Origin: Antedon mediterranea
Lineage: Eukaryota; Echinodermata; Crinoidea; Comatulida; Antedonidae
Direction: 5' to 3'
NCBI RefSeq assembly: GCF_964355755.1
Contig: NC_092671.1
Span: forward strand, 26,038,070 to 26,102,069
DNA: 64,000 nt
Part shown: positions 59,101 to 64,000 of the stretch, in pieces
Layout of the letters: the number at the start of each line of letters is the position of its first letter
Numbering within the stretch: position 1 is the first letter of the stretch
Made by a program: the position numbers and the translations under genes
Notes under the pieces: generated by a model
Databases searched by the model: none
The model's input: the letters and a program-made list of their open reading frames with translations, nothing else
What the model was told of the DNA's origin: nothing

Positions 59101-59683
59101 TGTGCGCGCACCAACATTTTACGTATTCAAATTTCTTCTTAACGTTAATATGTTGTTGCTAAGATAATTTTCTTCAGAAATTGCTATTGTTGTGTTGTTT
59201 TTTTTATGACGTCATCATGTTAAATATTTGAATTAAAGGCAGGTCTCATAATTCAGTTAATATGTCATATAATATACAGTACAGTAGTACAATGTACACC
59301 AGCATAGTCTCTGATGTGAGCAAATTGTTGTTTGCCGCCCTCTGTATCATGTAGAATTAATGTCTCCTTTTATACACAGTGTACTGTATAATTATAATAC
59401 AAGGCGAAAATACAGGACCACCTCTCATTATAGTTTTTAACGTATGATGTGCACGTGGCATCTGTCGTGCGGATAACTAACTCGTCAAAGTGACGAGTTT
59501 CATGTCTAGTTGTGTTTTGTAACTATGTCTTTTAAGGCAAATATGTATGTCACTGGCTATTATTGTTTACATAGATATTTCTAACCATGTTTTTTTTTTA
59601 TTTACAGAGATGGAAACACAATTCTTTCAGTTTCTGGAGACAAAACTGCTCGGGTATTTTCAATCCATAAGCCTGATAGGTGA
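42111..59683 (+). CDS. AAMP: Angio-associated migratory cell protein (WD40 repeat)
   Basis: WD40 propeller protein linked to cell migration and, in yeast (Sqt1), to ribosomal protein L10 chaperoning; cytosolic scaffold. Eleven coding exons: 42111-42222, 43381-43512, 44737-44856, 47295-47434, 48138-48282, 48909-48992, 52195-52310, 52865-52947, 53884-53974, 54480-54634, 59608-59683. All GT-AG with matching phases, giving 417 residues (human 434). Residues 1-80 are very acidic (long E/D runs in exon 2), as in the family. Then WD repeats: [106 protein letters not shown], and the end [18 protein letters not shown]. The ATG is the first after an in-frame TAG at 42099. Introns are large and transposon-laden (intron 6 is mostly minisatellite); the frame is intact. 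Confidence 0.97.
42335..42601 (+). other. Unassigned 88-codon open frame in AAMP intron 1
   Basis: Encodes a peptide starting [20 protein letters not shown] with internal [19 protein letters not shown], ending in TAA just before an AAACAATTTTTTCG stretch. Local GC content is higher than the surrounding intron and the composition looks protein-like. No family recognised. It could be a fragment of a retrocopy or transposon gene, or chance. Confidence 0.25.
43670..44245 (-). pseudogene. LINE 3' fragment (CR1/Rex-like)
   Basis: AAMP intron 2. The minus strand reads [34 protein letters not shown] and, in a later piece, a [20 protein letters not shown]-type end typical of LINE proteins. A 3' UTR ends AAAATAAAGTTTTATCATAT. 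It is 5'-truncated and frameshifted; a different copy of the same general type is at 34830-35345. Confidence 0.7.
44990..46330 (-). pseudogene. Penelope-like retroelement (RT + GIY-YIG)
   Basis: AAMP intron 3, minus strand. In order: RT with [12 protein letters not shown] and EQVDGVAM (46121-46230), then in-frame stops around [11 protein letters not shown] and the catalytic YVDDT block (about 46020-46035), thumb [13 protein letters not shown] (45629-45931), linker (45314-45580), and the GIY-YIG-like endonuclease with [20 protein letters not shown] and [20 protein letters not shown] (45129-45389). This domain order is diagnostic of Penelope-like elements. Several stops and frameshifts make it dead, and the 5' part is missing. 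A hammerhead-like motif follows at 45001-45040. Confidence 0.9.
45001..45040 (-). ncRNA. Degenerate hammerhead-ribozyme-like motif of the PLE
   Basis: Minus strand: CTTGATAATGACCCCATGAT then GGAGTCGAAACGTCG. GACCCCA and TGGAGTC form a stem with one mismatch, closed by CGAAAC as in hammerhead stem II / GAAA core. The CUGANGA box is changed (one extra U, A for G). Penelope-like elements are known to carry hammerhead ribozymes in their flanks, and its place right after the PLE endonuclease supports the call. Confidence 0.4.
46340..47121 (+). pseudogene. LINE 3' end with triple 3'-UTR repeat and (TTA)n tail
   Basis: AAMP intron 3. The open stretch 46356-46688 encodes a LINE C-terminus: [64 protein letters not shown]. 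The 3' UTR carries three direct copies (46715, 46820, 46948) of a 50-odd-bp block starting CCCCGAAACCTTGACTCAGA. It ends GGCGCTATATAAATACTGTT followed by (TTA)n, the usual 3' terminus of CR1/L2-type LINEs. It is strongly 5'-truncated and abuts the Penelope-like element. Confidence 0.85.
47880..48010 (-). mobile_element. Possible LINE 3' terminus
   Basis: TTCATTCATTCATTTTTATT at the left reads as a tail on the minus strand, followed by AAAGGTACAAAGCCTGG and GTCTGGTTTTACCAGAAC. It resembles 3' ends of LINEs of the class above but has no coding part. Weak. Confidence 0.3.
48340..48445 (-). mobile_element. SINE fragment, tRNA-headed family
   Basis: AAMP intron 5. The minus strand has CACAGGTTCGAGACTATCCT (box B) and ends with AGTTCTGGTGATAG, matching the head of the 23185 SINE (GAGGTTCGAGGCTTACTCAC ... 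GGTTCTGGTGGTAG). Box A is degenerate. Confidence 0.45.
49041..52094. repeat. 19-bp minisatellite GGGTTACTAATATAGTAGT
   Basis: About 3 kb (roughly 150 copies) of GGGTTACTAATATAGTAGT, with GGATTACTAATATAGTAGT and the 18-bp GGTTACTAATATAGTATT as main variants. It fills nearly all of AAMP intron 6 (48993-52194). Variant types are clustered rather than random, consistent with local expansion. A 186-bp MITE interrupts it at 50275-50460. Confidence 0.98.
50275..50460. mobile_element. TA-flanked MITE (Tigger/pogo-like ends)
   Basis: Inserted in the 19-bp minisatellite. TIRs CAGTCAACTCTCCCAATACC and GGTATTGGGAGAGTTGACTG are perfect inverted repeats. TA on each side (50273-50274, 50461-50462) is the target duplication. 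The interior contains degenerate inner copies of the TIR (TCTGGTATTGGGAGAGTTTC). Ends of the CAGTNNACTCTC type and the TA target point to the Tigger/pogo branch of Tc1/mariner. Confidence 0.9.
52396..52510. mobile_element. 115-bp MITE, TGTGATGTGCCCA family
   Basis: AAMP intron 7. Ends AAAGTTCTGTCTGCACTATC and ATAGTGTAGACAAAGCTTTA are inverted repeats. The interior has TGTGTCATGTGCCCAAATAT and GATATGATGTCATC. It shares end and internal motifs with 22937, 28344 and 30065, and directly abuts the 5S-derived SINE. Confidence 0.7.
52511..52815 (-). mobile_element. 5S-rRNA-derived SINE (SINE3 type)
   Basis: Minus strand. The head follows the 5S rRNA order: GTTACCACTGCGTTGAAACA, CGGTTCTCGTC, TTAAGCAACGTTGGGC, TGGACGGGAGACTGTCTGGG, AGGGTGCTGTATAT. 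These include the internal promoter blocks (A box, C box) of 5S genes. After it comes a body with GATGGTCCAGTGTACA, TTCGAAAAGAGTAGG and TCTCCCGGTGTGTTGATCTG. It is too diverged and too long for a functional 5S gene. Confidence 0.85.
54074..54395 (+). mobile_element. tRNA-derived SINE
   Basis: AAMP intron 9. Box A TGGGTGAGTGGTTAAAGC (54082-54099) and box B CAGGTTCAAGTCAA (about 54132-54145). The far part has GATGTGCACTTTAAAGAACC, matching the body of the 23185 SINE. The middle differs, so this is a related subfamily or a rearranged copy. Confidence 0.7.
55501..56113. mobile_element. TTAA-flanked MITE, about 613 bp
   Basis: AAMP intron 10. The left end AGCCCCATTCCCTACGTTTT and the right end AAAACGTCC ... 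GCAGGGAAGGGGTCT are imperfect inverted repeats. TTAA is present at 55497-55500 and 56114-56117. The interior is partly CpG-rich (CGATCGATCGTGAAGCC). A piggyBac-type target is inferred from TTAA. Confidence 0.65.
56190..56322 (+). mobile_element. SINE body fragment
   Basis: GGATAAGGACTATAAACTGT then AGGTCCTGTCTC, matching AGATAAGGACGATAAACCGT and AGGTCCAGTGTA of the 23185 SINE. The head is unrecognisable. It directly precedes the Helentron-like element at 56324. Confidence 0.45.
56324..57958 (+). mobile_element. Helitron/Helentron-like non-autonomous element, copy 1
   Basis: Begins with a perfect 32-bp palindrome (half-site AGTTATCCGCTTGGTA), followed by a second AGTTATCCGC/GCGGATAACT pair (56398-56422). 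Ends with GCGGATAACT, a 9-bp stem hairpin (AACTCGTCA / TGACGAGTT, loop AAG, 57928-57948) and then TTCATGTCTAG. A 3' hairpin 6-10 nt before CTRR, no target duplication and T on both outer sides are Helitron-type features; inverted motifs at both ends are reported for Helentrons. No Rep/helicase gene is present. It lies in AAMP intron 10 and is followed with no spacer by a second copy. Confidence 0.65.
57959..59509 (+). mobile_element. Helitron/Helentron-like element, copy 2 (tandem)
   Basis: Starts directly after the CTAG of copy 1 and repeats its sequence from about 56450 onward (for example ACGTGAAGTTGTGCACCTCC at 56540 and 58051; ATTTTGCCAATCGGATGTTG in both). It lacks the 5' palindromes but ends in an identical GCGGATAACT, hairpin and TTCATGTCTAG (CTAG at 59506-59509). 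Copies differ by many substitutions, so the duplication is not recent. Confidence 0.65.
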
Positions 59684-62600
59684 AGTGTCAGGAATATTGA
59701 TCATATACCTGTTATATTGATCAATTCATACACATTTTAACAACTATGACAGTTCTCTAGTAGTTACTTAATCTTTTTCATATAATACCCGATTCACACA
59801 TAAAAATGTATCAAATTACTTCCTAAATCTAACTGCTTTTACAACGCTTTCACATGCTAGTTTTTAATGCAAACCTGGGTAATTCATTATAAACATATTA
59901 TGCGCATCAGCGTTACATCAATGTAATCTTTATTTTTTACATGCCACACTCAGGCCTGTATATATTACCAACTCTTTCTGAGATTTTACTTGGATGTAAC
60001 ACAGAAGATTTTTGTATGTGTGAATAAGGTATAAGGAAGTTATTCTTAACATGGGGAAAGTGCATGCTTTTTAGTATGTTGTTGAATACTGGATTATTTG
60101 TACAAACTTTCCTATGTCACCATCAGAGATGTAGCTTTCACTTTATAAAATGTGAATGGTCTTTACAACAATAATCATGGGAGTAATGAATAAAAACTAT
60201 TTTATCTGTTTATCAATAATTCGTTTTAATTGTTATTATTCCACAATAAAAAAAAAACATTTTAATAAATGTTTGATAAAGTACGGCTTGATTTTGATTT
60301 TTTTTAATGACTATAGAAGCTTTATAATAGTCTATTTACATAATGATGATGATAGTTTTGTCAAATGCGTATGTTATACAGTACAATGTGTATGATTGTG
60401 AGGAATTTCCATTTTTACAATGTCAACGAAAATTGTACGGGCCTTCAAGCGCTGATTAATATTGTATAAATTGTGTATGCGCACGTGCATATGTTGATAA
60501 AAATTGTACACCTTTTGTACGTTCTTACGCCAATGGACATTGCTACGTTGAAAATATACGCTTGTAGGCCTAGGCGCGCGTTCTAACTCTGATAAAATAG
60601 TACAGTACGACTTTATACGCACGTGTAAACTTGATAATAAAAATACGCGGGTTCAAACGCTGATGAAAATAGTACTCGGTGTACAGGCTTCGTAAACTTT
60701 GTTTCTAACCCGTGTTGTGTAGAAATGTTATACAGCGCCCTCTTAACGAAATCAATCTTAGTAAATACTGTATTTTGTATTTGTTTTGTGAGGAATGTTA
60801 GGATAGTCTGTGAACCACACTCTGAAGACTATAATAGACATGGCGGTATTAAACTTTATTCGGGCGCTTGTTCTGTCGGGTATTTATTTTGTCCATAAAT
60901 ATCTGACTTAACTGCAATGACATCATTCACATACCGACGCCCATTCGTTCACTGGGGTTTGGCGTTTTCATAGCTGTTTGTTCTGTATACGATTAATACT
61001 GCATGAGCAACTCTTTTCAAAACTTCCGATTTGTATTGTTTGTTCAATCCATGATATTTACAATACAGGGTCATTACCAAATACACTGACGTATACACTG
61101 CTTAAAACAGCATCCTCCGCAAACAGTTGGTGTTGTCCTAAAAACACATTAGACTCTGAATTTTATTTTGAATACATTAGTAGGCCTACTGTAATTATTA
61201 TTTTATATACAATCTTAAACGGCAACCATACTATAGTATCCAGGGAGTTGTTGAACTCCCTGCTATTAACAATTTTCCAATATTTTGCACACTATTTGTC
61301 TTAATTGTAGCATTTAATTGTTTTTGCCTTCAATGTGTGAAAAATAACAAACAATGCATTTAAGAGAATTTGATTCACACAACTGTAATCTGTCTACATA
61401 ATGTAAGTTTCTTCTACACTAATAATAAGAAAAAAAGTAAAATACAAAACTACTACTTTCATATTTAAATGTTTTGTATGGGTTTTTTACTTCAGTTCCT
61501 ATAAAGGAGTTTAGATAGGCCTCCATAATTAGAACACAGCTTAACAAAGCACAAACAACATTTTGGACAAAGAAATGCAACTTATAATAGTGTCCAAAAT
61601 GTACTGCGTATCTTAAGTAAACCCAGGGATGAGTGAAATTAATAAATAACATAACTATTGAGAATAATATAAAATAATAGTAAGTGCAATTGTTTGTTTC
61701 CCTTCAGATCCAACGTTAACAAAGTAAAAAATGAAACAGTGACGTATCGGTCGCAAACATTCCCCTCCAACCAACAACAACAACTAGTAGGCCTACTACC
61801 TAAAAGCGTTTTAGGATCCACCAGTCGGTCATTTGCAATTTTGATATTTAAACCCAATTAAACAATTTGGTGCTTGTTTAAAATGGGTATCCTATTAATC
61901 CATAACAACTTATAAACCGCAAATGATGCTTGAAAGAACTGGTTGGCGCATAATACTGAAGATTAAACACTGTCATGCCCTTGAGGCAGATAAATGAAAA
62001 ATTGTATTATATTTGAGCTGTTAGATTGTATAACTTTTCGATATTGGTAAAACGTTAACTGAATATAGGTCTAATCTCAATTCTGTTGATCCAGATCCAA
62101 TATATTTGAATGAAACTTTCCTTTTTACTCGAGCAATGCAAATAAACTATAGAATCTACTATTATTATTATATGACTACTTACACACAAGGATCTTATTC
62201 ACAAGAACATGATAATAATCTGTTCAATATTTCACTTGTCCATGATATGTTAATTATAAACGTATTAATTAGATATGGAGCCATGGCAGACTTACTCCAG
62301 CGGAACAGGGGGCGCTGGAGTTCAGCTGTGGGTGCACTGTATGGGTACTATAACTACAAAGTGTGAAGAGATTAACCAATGGCCTAGTTCCAATTAGTCG
62401 AAATTTACTCTATGGAGATTAGTATTGTTATGATGAATATATTTTTAATACAGAAAGCATCACAATTTAAACAAAAATTATACAGAGAACATCGTCTTCA
62501 CATCCAATAGAACCATCGGTCATCGCAATGGTTTTGTTTTTGTTTGTATTGTTGTTGATGATTGAGGAACGAATTAAATGGTTAGATATTCATATAAATA

Positions 62601-62813
62601 GGCCTATTTTAGTCCAGTGTTTTTTTCAGTTTTACACAAAGAGACGGATAGGTCCCTAGACCTACTCTGTAACATTGACTGGTTCGACTTATGTCTATGG
62701 AAGATGGCTAATCCTCGGTGTAAATTGTCACCAAAGGATCGAAGGAATAAAGTTGAATTACATTCGATTGGCCTACACAGTCCTATAGTAAATCACTGAC
62801 AATATATACATGT

Positions 62814-62985
62814 ATGACTATAACGAGGCATTTAATAAAAAGGCAAATTGCCTTAAAATGTAAATGTGACAATTTTTTTCTAGGCGTTCTTTACTGTTCT
62901 GATGGATGAGAATAGTTTCTCGAAACATGTCACATTTACATTTTAAGGCAATTTGCCTTTTTATTAAATGCCTCGTTATAGTCAT
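62814..62985. mobile_element. Perfect 58-bp inverted-repeat element
   Basis: Left arm 62814-62871 and right arm 62928-62985 are exact reverse complements over 58 bp (starting ATGACTATAACGAGGCATTT), with a 56-bp loop. Each arm also contains the inner palindrome AAGGCAAATTGCCTT. The loop holds CTGATGGATGAGAATAGTTT and CTCGAAAC, reminiscent of a hammerhead core. No target duplication is clear. Confidence 0.85.
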
Positions 62986-63327
62986 CCTAACTCGCAAGTT
63001 TGGTGGTATTATTCATGATTTATATAAATGTATGTTTTGTAAAGAAAGAATGCCGCATGATGAATGAAAGGTTGATCTGATCTCTACAGATTGCCTATTG
63101 TGAACCCACACAAAAACCGTGTATTTAACCTTTCAATTGAGGAACTCTGTCGGCTTGTTAACATTTTTTGGACATTTTGTATCCTATTTCGAGAGTAGGC
63201 CTACCACATACAACACACTGATTCCTTTGCTTTTAAAATAGCCAACAATAAACATATCCATAACATCACAAGGTTTTGTTTCGATCAAATGTGTTGCAAA
63301 TTTCTAAACAGTAGGCCTAATATTCAT

Positions 63328-63430
63328 TCATTCAAGGTGTTTATTCAATTCAATAAAACGAAAATTTACATTGTAGCCAAAGGCTAAATTGTGTAAAATT
63401 TTACAGAATATTGCACATAAAAAAAAGTTA
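63328..63430 (-). mobile_element. Possible LINE/SINE 3' terminus
   Basis: TTCATTCATTCAAGGTGTTT at the left, then GTAGCCAAAGGCTAAATTGT. Read on the minus strand this is a short 3' UTR ending in an AATGAATGAA tail, similar to 47880-48010. No coding part. Confidence 0.3.
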
Positions 63431-64000
63431 TCACATAAAAAGAACATCTTATATTAAAATGGAATTGGATAAAGTACATAATATGAAAATGAGAAAAACA
63501 TTGAAAAAAAAAAAGAAATGTTAACGAATCATGGCCTAATAAAATATCTGTATTAAAACTTATGTATTATTTGTTTATTATTTCACATTGGTTGATGACG
63601 GCAACGTTGGCTAAATTTAATTATTCTTTATTATTCAACAGGTTAATTAGGTATGGCAAAGGGCTATTTTTTTATCGTTTAGTTTTACATTTTATTTGTT
63701 GATATTGGTTGGTCTTTCTTAAGTTGTAGGCCTACGGTTTATTTCTAGGCTGTATAGCCATGATTGAAAATATGCCGACTTTTCGAGGTCTCCAGCAAAC
63801 CTTAGACATAGGTTTGTTAGTGTCATTAACGTGGCCCATACATTTAAATAAAGTATTTTTTCAGAGAGACGTCACTATTTTAAACATTTGAAACTGACGA
63901 ATAAAGACTATTTGATATGATATGATTATTACAATATAAACATGATGTTTTGATTATCATGTACATTTTTAAATCATCTGGAGTAATATATCAATGACCC

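Larger units (their letters stand above)
59684..64000. other. AAMP 3' UTR and intergenic tail
   Basis: AAMP poly(A) signals AATAAA lie at 60189-60194 and 60245-60250, about 510 and 560 nt after the stop. Beyond them I see no exon-like frame with splice sites or known motifs. It contains a palindromic MITE (62814-62985), a possible LINE 3' terminus on the minus strand (63328-63430) and a LINE-tail-like GACTATTTGATATGATATGA (about 63907-63926). Confidence 0.5.

Noticed and set aside
60156-62800. Several 60-108-codon frames downstream of AAMP
   Set aside because: They are isolated, AT-driven, without splice-site structure or recognisable domains.

Overview
The window is animal nuclear DNA. It holds three multi-exon housekeeping genes with GT-AG introns, set in a very repeat-rich, AT-rich background. 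Organism: all three proteins are close to vertebrate orthologues, and the octamer TAGGCCTA recurs throughout. Together with 5S- and tRNA-derived SINEs, CR1/Rex-, L1/Tx1- and Penelope-type retroelements, hAT-like ends and Helitron-like ends, this suggests a marine deuterostome invertebrate, most likely an echinoderm. The organism call is inference; the gene calls are read exon by exon.

Layout. (1) 1-20.5 kb is purely repetitive. A higher-order tandem array (1-9396, diverged copy 14208-15598) includes a nearly perfect 2518-bp duplication. It is interrupted by a nested stack: a minus-strand LINE fragment, split by a plus-strand 5'-truncated LINE with a 12-bp target duplication, itself split by a 1036-bp hAT-like element. 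Then come a decayed hAT transposase and a 4-kb foldback element whose loop carries a 30-bp minisatellite. (2) PSMD13 (26S proteasome subunit Rpn9), plus strand, 20923-28231, 11 coding exons. (3) SMPD2-like neutral sphingomyelinase, minus strand, 30749-38542, 7 coding exons, convergent with PSMD13. (4) AAMP (angio-associated migratory cell protein, WD40), plus strand, 42111-59683, 11 coding exons, divergent from SMPD2 across a 3.6-kb intergenic stretch with two minisatellites. (5) 59.7-64 kb has no recognisable gene.

Introns hold most of the interest. They contain a Penelope-like element with GIY-YIG-like endonuclease and a possible hammerhead-ribozyme remnant; a 3-kb 19-bp minisatellite interrupted by a TA-flanked MITE; a 5S-rRNA-derived SINE whose body resembles that of a tRNA-headed SINE; and a head-to-tail dimer of a Helitron/Helentron-like element. 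The three genes are unrelated in function (proteasome, sphingolipid hydrolysis, WD40 scaffold) and nothing indicates a shared pathway. I found no wholly new system. The most unusual items are the Helentron-like dimer, the nested retroelement stack and the modular SINEs.
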